49,986 nt of DNA from Bacillus norwichensis. GTDB lineage: Bacteria > Bacillota > Bacilli > Bacillales > Bacillaceae_C. Position 1 is the stretch's first letter. Each line of letters begins with the position of its first letter. The position numbers and the translations under genes are program-made. Location of the stretch: positions 15,437 through 65,422 of the forward strand of contig NZ_JACSPV010000022.1 in assembly GCF_014836955.1 (NCBI RefSeq), written 5' to 3'. The notes beneath the pieces are model-generated. The model was not told the origin of the DNA. It ran no database searches and saw only the letters and a list, made by a program, of their open reading frames with translations. Positions 33,830 through 43,931 of this stretch are shown in pieces.

Positions 33830-35110
33830 ATGATTTATGATGTCATTGTCATCGGCGGAGGCCCCTCCGGGTTGATGGCTGCAATTGCCGCGGCTGAGAA
33901 AAAAGCAAATGTCCTGCTAATTGATAAGGGAAATAAATTAGGGAGAAAACTTGCAATCTCTGGGGGTGGGAGATGCAATGTAACGAACCGGCTCCCGATA
34001 GATGAAATCATCCGTCATATCCCAGGAAATGGACGTTTTTTATATGGTGCATTTTCTGTCTTTAACAATGAGGATATTATCCGTTTCTTTGAAAATCTTG
34101 GAATTGAGCTCAAGGAAGAAGATCACGGGCGGATGTTTCCAGTTTCAAACCAGGCGCAATCTGTTGTTGATGCCCTTTTGTCATATATGAATGACCTTGG
34201 GGTCAAAGTCTGGACAAGCTGTCCTGTTCAAGACGTTCTTTTTGATCAAGACAGAACAAGAGGTGTCTTGCTTAAAAATGGCGAAACAATAGAAGGCCGC
34301 ACCGTCGTCATCGCTGTTGGAGGAAAATCCGTTCCACAGACTGGCTCTACAGGTGACGGCTTTCCATGGGCACAAAAGGCTGGACATACAATTACAGAGC
34401 TGTTTCCAACCGAAGTTCCGCTTACTTCCAAAGAATCTTTTATCAAGGAAAAAACCCTTCAGGGGCTCTCTTTAAGAGATAGCGCACTCAGTGTCCTGAA
34501 TCCAAAAGGGAAACCGATCATCACACATCAAATGGATATGATTTTTACACATTTGGGCATTTCTGGCCCTGCAGTATTGCGCTGCAGCCAATTTGTTGTA
34601 AAAGCAATGAAAAAGTGGAATTTAAAAGAAGTTTTAATGAATCTTGATGCCTTGCCGAAAATAGGACAGGAGGAGCTTTTTCAAAAAATACAGGGAGACA
34701 TGAAAAAGGAGCCAAAGAAAGCAATCAAAAATTCGCTGAAAGGGCTACTGCCTGAACGCTATTTGCTTTTTCTGCTTGAACGAAGTGATATAGACCCTTC
34801 CTCTCCTTGTTCAACTGTCTCAACTGAAAAACTAAGGAGTTTTTCAATATTATGCAAGCAATTCCGCTTCACTGTTAATGGGACACTGCCACTGGATAAA
34901 GCATTTGTGACCGGAGGGGGCGTCTCCGTTAAGGAAATCGAGCCTAAAACGTTGGCATCCAAAAAGATGCCTGGACTTTATTTCTGCGGGGAAGTACTAG
35001 ATATTTATGGCTACACTGGCGGATATAATATCACCTCGGCCCTCGTCACCGGACGACTGGCTGGAAGTAATAGTGCGGAATACTGTAAAACAATAAGAGG
35101 ATATGCCTAA
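33830..35110 (+). CDS. ytfP: YtfP, HI0933-like FAD-dependent oxidoreductase
   Basis: A 426-residue flavoprotein of the HI0933 (BaiN/RdsA-like) family. The FAD Rossmann motif is [19 protein letters not shown], followed by [22 protein letters not shown], the family signature. The C-terminal FAD segment is [19 protein letters not shown]. The substrate is unknown; relatives reduce diverse organic compounds. ATG 33830 has AAGGTG 9 nt upstream, better than GTG 33818 or TTG 33821. Confidence 0.9.
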   Translation: MIYDVIVIGGGPSGLMAAIAAAEKKANVLLIDKGNKLGRKLAISGGGRCNVTNRLPIDEIIRHIPGNGRFLYGAFSVFNNEDIIRFFENLGIELKEEDHGRMFPVSNQAQSVVDALLSYMNDLGVKVWTSCPVQDVLFDQDRTRGVLLKNGETIEGRTVVIAVGGKSVPQTGSTGDGFPWAQKAGHTITELFPTEVPLTSKESFIKEKTLQGLSLRDSALSVLNPKGKPIITHQMDMIFTHLGISGPAVLRCSQFVVKAMKKWNLKEVLMNLDALPKIGQEELFQKIQGDMKKEPKKAIKNSLKGLLPERYLLFLLERSDIDPSSPCSTVSTEKLRSFSILCKQFRFTVNGTLPLDKAFVTGGGVSVKEIEPKTLASKKMPGLYFCGEVLDIYGYTGGYNITSALVTGRLAGSNSAEYCKTIRGYA

Positions 35111-35210
35111 CTTCGGACAGTATTTTTATATGCTGTATCATTTTGACAGAAAAACTTTATAGCAAAAGACTTATCTGGATAAAATTTTCCATTACTTGCT
35201 TTACTCTAAA

Positions 35211-35245
35211 TAAAGAGGGGCTTCCAAAATCGGAAGTCCCTTATC
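35211..35245. terminator. Convergent hairpin between ytfP and cse60
   Basis: GGGGCTTCC (35217-35225) faces GGAAGTCCC (35232-35240), placed at the 3' ends of both genes; the T-runs are weak. The base 35241 begins the cse60 stop codon. Confidence 0.6.
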
Positions 35246-35423
35246 TAATATACAAAACCATGGCACTAAAACAGTATATTTGTTCATCTTCCGCTTCCCT
35301 CAGGACGGCAATGTTATATTTAATGTCAACCACCTGTTTATGTTCTAAGTCGCTTAAAAACTGGTTGATTTCCTCCTCCAAGTCCTGTTCATGCTCGCAA
35401 TCGAACAACTTGACCTGCACCAT
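35241..35423 (-). CDS. cse60: Cse60, sporulation protein
   Basis: A 60-residue acidic protein, exactly the length of B. subtilis Cse60, from ATG 35423 with GAGAGGTG upstream. The sequence (VQVKLFDCEHEQDLEEEI, VVDIKYNIAVLREA, QIYCFSAMVLY) is a clear match from memory. In B. subtilis it is made in the mother cell under sigma-E; its function is unknown. A longer frame upstream has no ribosome site. A sigma-E-like pair, CATACT at 35456-35451 and GTATAAC at 35479-35473, lies upstream with a 16-nt spacer, slightly long. Confidence 0.88.
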   Translation of the reverse strand: MVQVKLFDCEHEQDLEEEINQFLSDLEHKQVVDIKYNIAVLREAEDEQIYCFSAMVLYIR

Positions 35424-35501
35424 GGGCCACACCTCTCCGTTTTTACCATTAGTATGGCCCGTTCGCCTCATTGTTATACAATTTAAAACTTTCAACAAAC
35501 T

Positions 35502-35819
35502 TCATGAGTGTTTAGGCTTGGTTTCCCCTGTCCAGGCAAGCATGCCACCGGTCATGTTCACAACATTGTTATAACCGTTAGCCATTAGATATTTGCATAC
35601 TTTATAGCTGCGGCCACCAGCTTTGCATATAATAATATATTCATTTTCTTTGTCAAAGAAATCCAGGTACTCCGGAATTTCGCCCATTCTAATATGTACC
35701 GCTTCTGGAATCTTCCCTTCGGCTACTTCTTCATCTTCACGTACGTCTACCAAATATAAAGTTTCGTCATTTTCCAGCTTTGATTTGACCTCATCAGGTG
35801 TTATTGTTTTAATTTCCAT
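35502..35819 (-). CDS. ytwF: YtwF, rhodanese-like protein
   Basis: A 105-residue single rhodanese domain. The active-site loop is C65-K-A-G-G-R, with the preceding DVREDEEVAEGKIPEAVHI and following GYNNVVNMTGGMLAW typical of small sulfurtransferases. It may carry persulfide sulfur in the cytoplasm; the acceptor is unknown. ATG 35819 has AAGGTGA at good distance; GTG 35828 overlaps that site. It is 78 nt upstream of cse60 on the same strand. Confidence 0.9.
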   Translation of the reverse strand: MEIKTITPDEVKSKLENDETLYLVDVREDEEVAEGKIPEAVHIRMGEIPEYLDFFDKENEYIIICKAGGRSYKVCKYLMANGYNNVVNMTGGMLAWTGETKPKHS

Positions 35820-36087
35820 GATTATCACCTTTCGTTGAAATTACCATTTTCATTATAACAAAGCATCTCCTATCTCTATAGGAAAAACTTTCAAAAGTTG
35901 GCTTTGGGAAAGCCGTGTAAATAAACTGCAATTTTATGACAGCAAAATAGCAAACCAGAGCATTACTCTTATATACGACATTAACAGTATGCGCAGCTTA
36001 CTGCTTTCTTAAAGCTCTCGCCACTTCATAACCATACGTTCTGGTCTGACTGAAGCGGGAGTCTCCTATAGGGAAATAAAACATAGC
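35820..36087. other. Intergenic region with a possible repeat relic
   Basis: At 36013-36062 an imperfect hairpin (CTCTCGCCACTTCA against TGAAGCGGGAG) is followed by TCTCCTATAGGG. It recalls the CACCAC...GAAGTGGGAGTCT part of family A. No gene is supported here. Confidence 0.4.
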
Positions 36088-36123
36088 AAATCAGCCGCCA
36101 AATCAATGATAGGCGACTGATTT
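36088..36123 (-). terminator. Terminator after leuS
   Basis: AAATCAGCCGCC pairs with GGCGACTGATTT around a 12-nt loop, 10 bp after the leuS stop. Confidence 0.75.
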
Positions 36124-36133
36124 CACTCTCTTA

Positions 36134-38548
36134 TTAATTTGCCACAACATTCACAAGTTTGCTTGGAACTGCAATGACTTTTCGGATTGTTTTTCCTTCG
36201 ATAGCTGATTTGATTTTATCATCATTTAAAGCAATTTCTTCCAGCTCTTCTTTGCTTGCTTCACGAGAAACCAGAAGTTTGGTACGAACTTTGCCGTTAA
36301 CCTGAACTACAATCTCTACTTCATCCGATACGAGCTTGGTTTTGTCATATTGAGGCCAAGCTTCATACGTCACTGATCCCTCATAACCAAGTTTAGCCCA
36401 CAGCTCTTCGGCAATGTGTGGAGCAATAGGAGAAAGCATTTTGACAAAGCCTTCAATATATTGCTTTGGAAGAACTTCCGCTTTATACGCTTCATTGATA
36501 AAGACCATGAGTTGTGAAATAGCTGTATTAAAATGCATTGCCTCAGAGTCTTCTGTTACTTTCTTAACTGTTTGATGATACACTCTTTCAAGCTCTCCGC
36601 CTGTGACCTCTTGTACTTTATCACTCAAGCTGTCATTATCGGTGACTAACAAACGCCAAATTCGATCCAAGAAGCGACGTGCTCCGTCCAATCCAGTCGT
36701 TGACCAGGCTGCTGAAGCTTCTGGCGGCCCCATGAACATTTCATAGAGACGCAATGTATCCGCACCATGACTTTCAATGATATCATCCGGGTTAACTACA
36801 TTCCCCTTGGATTTACTCATTTTTTCATGATTTTCACCAAGGATCATCCCTTGGTTAAAGAGCTTTTGGAATGGTTCTTTTGTCGGTACAACCCCAATAT
36901 CATATAGAAACTTATGCCAGAAACGAGCGTAAAGTAAATGAAGAACCGCATGCTCTGCCCCACCGATATAAATATCAACTGGAAGCCATTCCTTCAATAA
37001 TTCTTTATCTGCAAGTTCCTTAGAATTATGAGGGTCGATAAATCTTAAGAAATACCAGCAACTTCCAGCCCATTGCGGCATCGTGTTTGTTTCCCGACGG
37101 CCTTTTTTGCCTGTTTCGGGGTCCTCTACATGCAGCCAGTCTGTAATATTGGCAAGTGGTGATTCACCAGTGCCTGAAGGCTTCACTTCGTCTGTTTCAG
37201 GCAAAATCAGCGGCAGTTGGTCTTCCGGCACTGCTGTCATTGTACCGTCTTCCCAATGAATAATCGGAATCGGCTCTCCCCAATAACGTTGACGACTGAA
37301 CAACCAGTCTCTCAAGCGGTATGTAACCTTTTTCGTGCCGCAGCCTTCTTTTTCAAGCCAGTCGATCATCTTTGTAATAGCTTCGTCCTTATCCATTCCA
37401 TCCAAAAATTCTGAGTTCACATGCGGACCATCGCCAACATACGCTTCTTCCTCGATATTTCCTCCAGCCACAACTTCTTTAATCTCTAAGCCAAACTTTT
37501 TCGCAAATTCATAATCCCGCTCATCATGTGCAGGTACAGCCATAATGGCTCCAGTTCCATAGCTCATTAATACGTAATCGGCAATCCAGATCGGGATTTT
37601 ATCACCGTTAACCGGGTTAATGGCATATGCGCCTGTAAATACACCTGTTTTATCTTTCGCAAGATCTGTTCTTTCTAAATCGCTTTTTGACTTAACTAGG
37701 TCAATATAAGCATTCACATTAGTCTGTTGCTCAGACGTTGTGATTTTCGCCACAAATGGATGCTCAGGAGCAAGGACAGCATAGGTTGCTCCAAACAGCG
37801 TATCAGGCCTTGTCGTAAATACAGTAAAAGTTTCAGGATGCCCGTCAATGGCAAAAGTGACTTCCGCGCCTTCGGAACGGCCAATCCAGTTTCTTTGCAT
37901 GTCTTTTATGCTTTCAGGCCAATCCAAATCTTCCAAGTCCTCAAGAAGCCGGTCTGCATATTTCGTAATCCTTAAAATCCATTGCTTCATTGGACGGCGT
38001 TCAACAGGATGCCCACCGCGTTCACTTTTTCCATCAATAACTTCTTCATTGGCAAGAACAGTTCCTAAAGCTGGGCACCAGTTAACCGGCACTTCGTCCA
38101 CATAAGCGAGACCATGCTCAAACAACTTGACAAAAATCCATTGTGTCCATTTGTAATAGTCCGGATCTGTAGTATTGACCTCCCTGTCCCAGTCATAAGA
38201 AAATCCGAGAGATTTAATCTGGCGGCGGAATGTATCGATATTATGCTGAGTGAACTCTGCCGGATCATTTCCTGTATCGATAGCATACTGCTCTGCCGGA
38301 AGACCGAAAGCATCCCATCCCATAGGGTGAAGTACGTTGTAACCCTGCATTCGTTTCATTCTCGCAAGAATATCAGATGCTGTATATCCTTTTGGATGCC
38401 CAACATGAAGTCCGGATCCCGAAGGATACGGAAACATATCAAGTGCATAAAATTTTTCTTTAGCTTCATCCATATTTGTTTTGAATGTTTTATTTTCTTC
38501 CCAAAATTGTTGCCATTTTTGTTCCAATTCCTTATGGCTATAACCCAT
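36134..38548 (-). CDS. leuS: Leucyl-tRNA synthetase
   Basis: 804 residues, the same length as B. subtilis LeuS. Class I signatures are present: HVGHPKGYT (HIGH motif) in [17 protein letters not shown], and KMSKSKGN. The CP1 editing domain includes [21 protein letters not shown] and the editing-site [18 protein letters not shown] 38548 has AGGAGGT at 6 nt. Expression is controlled by the leucine T-box upstream, so uncharged tRNA-Leu raises transcription. Confidence 0.97.
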   Translation of the reverse strand: MGYSHKELEQKWQQFWEENKTFKTNMDEAKEKFYALDMFPYPSGSGLHVGHPKGYTASDILARMKRMQGYNVLHPMGWDAFGLPAEQYAIDTGNDPAEFTQHNIDTFRRQIKSLGFSYDWDREVNTTDPDYYKWTQWIFVKLFEHGLAYVDEVPVNWCPALGTVLANEEVIDGKSERGGHPVERRPMKQWILRITKYADRLLEDLEDLDWPESIKDMQRNWIGRSEGAEVTFAIDGHPETFTVFTTRPDTLFGATYAVLAPEHPFVAKITTSEQQTNVNAYIDLVKSKSDLERTDLAKDKTGVFTGAYAINPVNGDKIPIWIADYVLMSYGTGAIMAVPAHDERDYEFAKKFGLEIKEVVAGGNIEEEAYVGDGPHVNSEFLDGMDKDEAITKMIDWLEKEGCGTKKVTYRLRDWLFSRQRYWGEPIPIIHWEDGTMTAVPEDQLPLILPETDEVKPSGTGESPLANITDWLHVEDPETGKKGRRETNTMPQWAGSCWYFLRFIDPHNSKELADKELLKEWLPVDIYIGGAEHAVLHLLYARFWHKFLYDIGVVPTKEPFQKLFNQGMILGENHEKMSKSKGNVVNPDDIIESHGADTLRLYEMFMGPPEASAAWSTTGLDGARRFLDRIWRLLVTDNDSLSDKVQEVTGGELERVYHQTVKKVTEDSEAMHFNTAISQLMVFINEAYKAEVLPKQYIEGFVKMLSPIAPHIAEELWAKLGYEGSVTYEAWPQYDKTKLVSDEVEIVVQVNGKVRTKLLVSREASKEELEEIALNDDKIKSAIEGKTIRKVIAVPSKLVNVVAN

Positions 38549-38576
38549 GAAGAAACCTCCTGACTTTTTCAATTAA

Positions 38577-38838
38577 AAAACCTTCCATCCCGAGAAAACT
38601 CCTGGGACGGAAGGTTGCTTTCTCCCGCGGTACCACCCAATTTAGTGCATAGGCCACTCACTTCATTATTCCTTAACGCAGAATACGGCAAGTATTACAA
38701 GATTGATCGTTGCTTTCAGATCTATTCCTTCACACCTGCAGAATGAAAGGGGAGTTCATGATGGTCCTGGCCGGCTTCCACCTCCCGCCGACTCTCTGAA
38801 ACAGGATGGCACCATTACTGGTCCTTTTTAACCGTTTT
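38577..38838 (-). promoter_or_regulatory. T-box riboswitch of leuS
   Basis: The minus strand has a stem I region with the likely leucine specifier CTC within ATGAACTCCCC, and the T-box core GGGTGGTACCGCGGGAG. A terminator hairpin follows (AACCTTCCGTCCC against GGGATGGAAGGTT, then TTTTTTAATT) at about 38577-38615. This is the standard antitermination layout. The specifier call is by eye. Confidence 0.95.
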
Positions 38839-38948
38839 ATATATTAAGTCCTTTATTCCCCATTGTAGACAATTTTAGACATATTTTCAAGTCTATATTG
38901 AAGCCCTGACCCGCGAACCATCAGTATCTAGAGGTCACTGATCATAAA

Positions 38949-38977
38949 ATAAGAGACAGGGAAAACCTGTCTCTTAT
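38949..38977. terminator. Terminator overlapping the ytzC stop codon
   Basis: ATAAGAGACAGG (38949-38960) pairs perfectly with CCTGTCTCTTAT (38966-38977) around a 5-nt loop. The right arm shares one base with the ytzC stop. Confidence 0.85.
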
Positions 38978-39267
38978 CAATGCCATGTGCTATATAGCGG
39001 CCTATCGTGATTCAAGAGAATCATTTTATTTTGGAGCTGCTGTATCTTTAGACGTACCCGGTGGAGCTGCTCGCGCTGCTGTGCATTCGCACTTGCGGTC
39101 ATTTTATGGAGCTGCTGAAGCACCATTTCCAGATCATTCATCGCTTCGCTATAATCCATATCATGATAATGCTCCTGCCTGTTGCCTTCCTCGTACTGTT
39201 CCTCTGCAAAAAGAATCACTGATTCACAGCGATTAATGAAATTGTCAATGGATTGCCGAGTAGTCAC
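38977..39267 (-). CDS. ytzC: YtzC, DUF2524 family protein
   Basis: A 96-residue helical protein of the DUF2524 family (TTRQSIDNFINRCESVILFA, HYHDMDYSEAMNDLEMVL, QQREQLHRVRLKIQQLQNKM). It is probably a small antiparallel coiled coil of unknown function. It lies between leuS and ytqB, as in related genomes. The start has AGGGGAGGA upstream. Confidence 0.87.
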   Translation of the reverse strand: MTTRQSIDNFINRCESVILFAEEQYEEGNRQEHYHDMDYSEAMNDLEMVLQQLHKMTASANAQQREQLHRVRLKIQQLQNKMILLNHDRPLYSTWH

Positions 39268-39381
39268 GTCATCCTCCCCTTCTCCAATGGCTCAGCTTTG
39301 TAGCCTGGCAATCATAGTTTGTACTCATTTCAGGACAGTTATGATACAATTTTTCGTATGATTATGAGGAGGTATTTTGGG

Positions 39382-39954
39382 ATGAATATTGAGGGCATTC
39401 TTTCATATTCCCGTTCCCTTATGCAAAGAGTAGTCAGACCCGGCGGTATGGCAATTGACGGGACTATCGGCAACGGGCATGACACTTTATATCTAGCCGA
39501 TCTTGTCGGTGAAAAAGGACATGTTTTTGGTTTCGACATCCAGCACCAGGCCATTATACAGACAGAAGAGCTTTTAATAAAAAATAATGTGGCAGAAAGG
39601 GTAACGCTATTCCAAAAGGGACATGAGGAGCTTAAGGAATCGATACCTGCCAAATATCATGGGAACATCCAGGGAGCCATGTTCAACCTCGGATATTTGC
39701 CAGGTGGGGATAAATCGATTGTAACGAAGCCGAATACGACGATTGCTGCTATCGACCAAATGATCGAAATCCTCGCTAAAGGAGGCATTCTGGGACTTGT
39801 CATTTACCCTGGGCATGACGAAGGAGCCTATGAACGTGATCAGCTTATGGAGTATGCCGAAAATTTGGATCAATCAAAGGTGAACGTACTTCAATACGGT
39901 TTTATCAATCAGAAAAACAACCCGCCTTTTCTGCTGGCGTTTGAGAAAAAATGA
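39382..39954 (+). CDS. ytqB: SAM-dependent methyltransferase YtqB (tRNA wobble-uridine methyltransferase MnmM)
   Basis: A 190-residue class I methyltransferase. SAM-binding motif I is AIDGTIGNGHDTLYLADLVG, followed by VFGFDIQHQAI and the late FNLGYLPGGDKSI (motif IV type NLGYLPGGDK). YtqB has been reported as MnmM, which methylates the wobble uridine side chain of tRNA (recalled, not checked). ATG 39382 has GGAGGT at 8 nt; a longer frame starting at 39319 lacks a site. Confidence 0.9.
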   Translation: MNIEGILSYSRSLMQRVVRPGGMAIDGTIGNGHDTLYLADLVGEKGHVFGFDIQHQAIIQTEELLIKNNVAERVTLFQKGHEELKESIPAKYHGNIQGAMFNLGYLPGGDKSIVTKPNTTIAAIDQMIEILAKGGILGLVIYPGHDEGAYERDQLMEYAENLDQSKVNVLQYGFINQKNNPPFLLAFEKK

Positions 39955-40016
39955 CGGATACTAAATACCTTAGTAGGCTAATCGTGCCCACAAAATTTTC
40001 ACACGGCTTTCAATTC

Positions 40017-40048
40017 AAAAACAGCCCGAGTTTTCCTCGGCTGTTTTT
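40017..40048 (+). terminator. Terminator after ytqB
   Basis: AAAAACAGCCCGAG pairs with CTCGGCTGTTTTT (one bulge), with a loop of about 5 nt. Confidence 0.88.
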
Positions 40049-40208
40049 GTATATTGGCAACTATCTATCGCCCAGCGTGACAGTTTTCATTTAAAATCTT
40101 TATAAGGGAATCTTTCTGAAAACTGCTTAAGATGGGCTCCTCATTTCCAATATCATCCTGGTAAGATAGTTTCTCTCACTTTTCTCCGATTGTCTAAAAT
40201 TTCAACAC

Positions 40209-40238
40209 AAAACGCCCCTCCACTAGGAAGAGCGTTTT
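40209..40238 (-). terminator. Terminator after ytpB
   Basis: AAAACGCCCCTC pairs with GAAGAGCGTTTT; the minus strand runs into TTTTGTG. Confidence 0.78.
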
Positions 40239-40273
40239 AGAATAGCCTACTGTAGGGCCCTTTTATTTCATTA

Positions 40274-41374
40274 CTATGGCTTTACTGCAGTCGAGGTAAA
40301 TTTACTTGTTCCAGTAAACTTCTTCTGGAATGCCCTGTACACTCTGCCATTCCAATAGAAAAAATGGCTAATCAGACCACCGCGCTTCATAATTTTTTTT
40401 GCAAGTGCCCTGACATCAGCCTGCTCATTCACTTTGCGGTCAGAAAGATAGACCCCTAATAGACCTCGATTGATCAGCTTATGGAATTTCCGGTCCGGTA
40501 ATTGTTTGGTATGCTTGTCAGCCTCATCGAGGAAATGAATAAAACGTTCCAGCATCTCCTCTTCATTCTTGTAATAAAAGCAGAAGTTCAAGTCTCCGCC
40601 TTTCCTGTCCTCATCTTGATCAATAAAATAATCAAGTAAAATATGGAGCCCTTGAATATACGGAAAATATCCTTCCCGAATCATTTCCGCATGTTCTTCT
40701 TCGAATTCCTCTCTCAAAGCATAAGAAACGAGGCAAAAAATGCCAAGTGTTGAACCAGAGCAAGCTGAGAATTCATGCCAACTCATTTTTGGCAAGAGGC
40801 GCTCATGTTCAGCAAACCATTTTTTTAGGCGTTCTTCCCTCTCTTCTTTGCAAACATGTTTATGTATTTGCAAATCACAATAATACTTACAAAGCTCAAG
40901 CAGGTAAGGCTTAATCATCTCATAATGAGGCTCGCTTTTAAGGACGGATTGACACGTCTTCATCAAGTCAGCCAAATACCCGCCATCATCTTGATCCTCA
41001 CGAAAACGATAATACTCCCGCTCCGATGCGCCTACCGTCAACGCATCTTCCATGGACTCATGCAAGGCAGCAAAATCCTTTGGATCCAGTGAAGTGCTCC
41101 TATCACACAAATTATCCAAATAATCACTGATTGTTTGATAAGCCACGATAAATTTGATTGCGTCTTTTTTATGTTCTAAAGCAGCAAGGGCCATAATTGA
41201 CCCGCCTTCGCAGTGAAAAGTTTTATACTGTATACTTGCCAGAGCTTGCCGTCTCAGCTCTTCGTTTGGAATCGCGCCTGCCCGGTCTTTCCAGTAGGAT
41301 AACTCCATATGAACTGTCGGCATTATCTCTCGGTAAACTTTGTTCATGAGGGTAATTGGATGGGTTGGCAACAT
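40274..41374 (-). CDS. ytpB: YtpB, large terpene synthase (tetraprenyl-beta-curcumene synthase)
   Basis: 366 residues (B. subtilis YtpB about 367), DUF2600 family. YtpB cyclises a C35 prenyl diphosphate to make sesquarterpenes. Acidic motifs that may bind Mg2+ are visible in ISDYLDNLCDRS and LLDYFIDQDEDRKGGDLN. The start ATG 41374 is favoured: AGGTG stands 9 nt upstream, while GTG 41386 has none. It lies 20 nt after ytpA, forming the conserved ytpAB operon. Confidence 0.92.
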   Translation of the reverse strand: MLPTHPITLMNKVYREIMPTVHMELSYWKDRAGAIPNEELRRQALASIQYKTFHCEGGSIMALAALEHKKDAIKFIVAYQTISDYLDNLCDRSTSLDPKDFAALHESMEDALTVGASEREYYRFREDQDDGGYLADLMKTCQSVLKSEPHYEMIKPYLLELCKYYCDLQIHKHVCKEEREERLKKWFAEHERLLPKMSWHEFSACSGSTLGIFCLVSYALREEFEEEHAEMIREGYFPYIQGLHILLDYFIDQDEDRKGGDLNFCFYYKNEEEMLERFIHFLDEADKHTKQLPDRKFHKLINRGLLGVYLSDRKVNEQADVRALAKKIMKRGGLISHFFYWNGRVYRAFQKKFTGTSKFTSTAVKP

Positions 41375-41394
41375 AAATGATATCACCTAGCTTA

Positions 41395-42198
41395 CTAAAT
41401 TTGATATTGCAGAAGTCGTAGCCGAAGCTCGGCAAAGCTTTTTGCATAGTCAAAAATCAATTCCCTTTCAGGCTCGTTGAATATTTCATGATAACACTTT
41501 GGCCATTCTTTATAAAGCTTTTCGGTTATACCCAACTCATTAAACCAATTTTGCACATCGACTTTATTCACAATTTTATCATCTCCGCCCTGCATCACCA
41601 AAAGAGGGACATCAGGAAAATCCGAAATATTTGCGAAGGCTTCTTTCATCGCTTTTAATAACTCCCTATACCAGCGGACCGAAACCTTTGTCACAAACAG
41701 ACTATCATTCAGTGCACGATCTTTTGCATCCAAACTCCGTGTAGCAAGATCGACATCTAAATGACTGTCCATTTTTAACTCTGGGGCAATCCAGTTCAAG
41801 CCAACTGAAAGGGCGTTCAGTGACATCGGTGGATAATGAGCCAAGCCGAGACATGGCGATGAAAGAATAGCTCCTGCCACTTCTTGCTTCCCTTCTTGAA
41901 GCAGCCTAATCACAGTCAATCCACCCATGCTGTGACCAAGAAGAAAAATAGGCAGGCGGTATTTTGCCGCTTCCTGCATCCATTTCTTCACTTCAGCCAC
42001 GTATTCATCAAATGAATCAATGTGACCTCTATATGCTCTTGTCGTCAGCCCTTGGCCCGGAAGATCCCCCATTACAACATGAAAACCATTCAGCACCCAC
42101 ATATTTCGCAGCCAGCTATACCGTCCGTGATGCTCCATAGCTCCGTGAACAATGACCATAACTCCCTTGGCTTTTCCTTCCGCTTCCCATTTCCGCAT
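41395..42198 (-). CDS. ytpA: YtpA, alpha/beta-hydrolase (lysophospholipase-like)
   Basis: A 267-residue hydrolase with the nucleophile elbow GHSMGG (Ser90) and the oxyanion stretch VIVHGAMEHHGRY. The acid is in VMQGGDDKIV and the late His in WPKCYHEIFNEPE. In B. subtilis YtpA is a lysophospholipase needed for the antibiotic bacilysocin. ATG 42198 has GGAGGAG at 8 nt. It is the first gene of ytpAB; I did not find the sigma-M promoter known in B. subtilis. Confidence 0.92.
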   Translation of the reverse strand: MRKWEAEGKAKGVMVIVHGAMEHHGRYSWLRNMWVLNGFHVVMGDLPGQGLTTRAYRGHIDSFDEYVAEVKKWMQEAAKYRLPIFLLGHSMGGLTVIRLLQEGKQEVAGAILSSPCLGLAHYPPMSLNALSVGLNWIAPELKMDSHLDVDLATRSLDAKDRALNDSLFVTKVSVRWYRELLKAMKEAFANISDFPDVPLLVMQGGDDKIVNKVDVQNWFNELGITEKLYKEWPKCYHEIFNEPERELIFDYAKSFAELRLRLLQYQI

Positions 42199-42327
42199 TT
42201 TCCTGACTCCTCCCAATAGTATCTAAAAGTATTCTACCCCTTTTTCACTCGAGAATCTCTTTTACTATAGAGCACAGGGCAGTTTTTCGTTATGATAGTG
42301 TTAAAAAGTATTGAAAGGATGTTAGCT

Positions 42328-42849
42328 ATGGCTGTTTACCCATACAAAGAGAAGTCTCCTCAAATCCCTTCGTCAGTACTTATCGCCGATTATACCACCA
42401 TCACAGGAGATGTCGTCATTGGAGAAGATTCAAGTATTTGGTTCAACTGCTCAATCAGAGGGGATGTGGCTCCAACCATCATAGGGGAGAAAGTCAATAT
42501 CCAAGATAATTCGGTCCTCCATCAAAGTCCAGGAAACCCACTCATTATCGAAGATGAGGTCACAATTGGACATCAGGTGATTTTGCATAGCTGTGTCATA
42601 CGAAAAAATGCTTTAATTGGCATGGGCTCCATCATTTTGGATAATGCGGAAATCGGAGAGGGAGCTTTTATTGGAGCGGGAAGTCTTGTGCCGCAAGGAA
42701 AGGTTATCCCACCAAATACCGTCGCTTTCGGACGGCCTGCCAAAGTAATCCGAGAAGTGAACGAAAAAGACCGTGCAGAAATGATCCGCATCTCAAGAGA
42801 GTATGTTGAAAAAGGCCACTATTATCAAGCTATGCAAAAAGATAAATAA
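42328..42849 (+). CDS. ytoA: YtoA, gamma-carbonic-anhydrase-like hexapeptide protein
   Basis: A 173-residue left-handed beta-helix protein with hexapeptide repeats (for example VVIGEDSSIWFNCSIRGDVA, ALIGMGSIILDNAEIG). Metal-ligand His are in VLHQSPG and IGHQVILHSC. This is the gamma-class carbonic anhydrase/YrdA group; carbonic anhydrase activity is not certain for these homologues. ATG 42328 has AAAGGA at 8 nt. Confidence 0.9.
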   Translation: MAVYPYKEKSPQIPSSVLIADYTTITGDVVIGEDSSIWFNCSIRGDVAPTIIGEKVNIQDNSVLHQSPGNPLIIEDEVTIGHQVILHSCVIRKNALIGMGSIILDNAEIGEGAFIGAGSLVPQGKVIPPNTVAFGRPAKVIREVNEKDRAEMIRISREYVEKGHYYQAMQKDK

Positions 42850-43106
42850 GAGTTCAAATACTTTTCACATGAAGCAGTGGAACTTTGCAAAATTATGCCG
42901 ATGTAATTCATAACGGAGTATTTTTTAAGAATCGCGAGGAGTTAGTTCCTCTGCCCATTAACTTTTGACCCGTGCGTCAGTGCCTCAGATGGCCGCTTCC
43001 TATGGCTTTAGAGACACCCTGCTAATGTTTCCTACACGCCGGAGATAGACTTGAAAATATTTCGTCTAATTTTACACTTTCTTACTCTTTAAAAAGGAGA
43101 TCCAAT
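42850..43106. other. Intergenic region between ytoA and the C39-like gene
   Basis: 257 bp. A small GAGGA/TCCTC hairpin lies at about 42938-42953, followed by sequence with no recognised motif. A ribosome site AAAAAGGAGAT for the next gene is at its end. Confidence 0.4.
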
Positions 43107-43931
43107 ATGAATGCATGGCCTATTTTCTTAGTCCTTATTATCGGTTTTATGCTCATTCTTCTTTCAGGAAATCGCAGCTCGTACAAAGCTTTTTTTTCCT
43201 TTTTTATCGCAGCGTGCACATTCACTATTGTCCTTTTTAACACAATGGATAATTCTGAACAGCAAAAAGCTACGGCATCCCAAGAAATGCAACAAAACGA
43301 TGATATTCAGTTAATTAAAATAAAAGACAAGGTTTTATTAGACTTTCCTGTTATTGAGCAATTGCCGGAACTTCCACGCGGTTGCGAAGTTACCTCGCTT
43401 GCCATGCTTCTTGAAAGCGCAGGAACAAGTACAGATAAAATGACACTTGCTAAAGAAATAAAAAGGGATCCCTCTCCTTATGTAATCAAAAACGGAAAAG
43501 TCTATTTCGGAAATCCCCATAAAGGATTTGTAGGAAATATGTATGACTTCAATAAACCTGGGCTTGGGGTTTACCACGAGCCCATTATGGAACTGGGAGA
43601 AAAATATCTGCCTGGAAGAATAGTGAATTTGACAGGAGAAGCTTTCGAGGAATTAAAAATCCCATTGTCTGACGGAAGACCTGTTTGGGTCATCATCAAT
43701 GCAGAATATCGTGAACTGCCAGATTCTTACTTTGAAACATGGGAGACAGATTCCGGACCTGTAAAAATCACGAAGAAAGAACATTCTGTTCTGATCACAG
43801 GATACGACCAAAAATACATATATTTCAATGATCCTCTTACTGGAAAGAAAAATAAAAAAGCACCCATTGGCGATTTCGAGAAATCGTGGGTGCAAATGGG
43901 CAGCCAAGCGCTCACCTATAAGGTCGAGTGA
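43107..43931 (+). CDS. Membrane-anchored C39-like cysteine peptidase (YvpB-like)
   Basis: A 274-residue protein with two N-terminal membrane helices (about residues 3-20 and 29-46), a linker and a C39_2 papain-like domain. The catalytic Cys is C93 in LPRGCEVTSLAMLL, His is H226 in KKEHSVLITGYD, and N241/D242 in YFNDPLTG complete the site. The domain lies outside the membrane, on the basis of the positive-inside pattern of the helices. The substrate is unknown; relatives are often surface or secreted hydrolases. Its 3' end overlaps asnB on the other strand by 16 nt. Confidence 0.85.
   Translation: MNAWPIFLVLIIGFMLILLSGNRSSYKAFFSFFIAACTFTIVLFNTMDNSEQQKATASQEMQQNDDIQLIKIKDKVLLDFPVIEQLPELPRGCEVTSLAMLLESAGTSTDKMTLAKEIKRDPSPYVIKNGKVYFGNPHKGFVGNMYDFNKPGLGVYHEPIMELGEKYLPGRIVNLTGEAFEELKIPLSDGRPVWVIINAEYRELPDSYFETWETDSGPVKITKKEHSVLITGYDQKYIYFNDPLTGKKNKKAPIGDFEKSWVQMGSQALTYKVE

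Noticed and set aside
35143-35574. 143-codon plus-strand frame over cse60 and the ytwF end
   Set aside because: Opposite strand of two recognised genes; no ribosome site.
38114-38563. 149-codon plus-strand frame over the leuS start
   Set aside because: Shadow of the conserved class I synthetase catalytic core.
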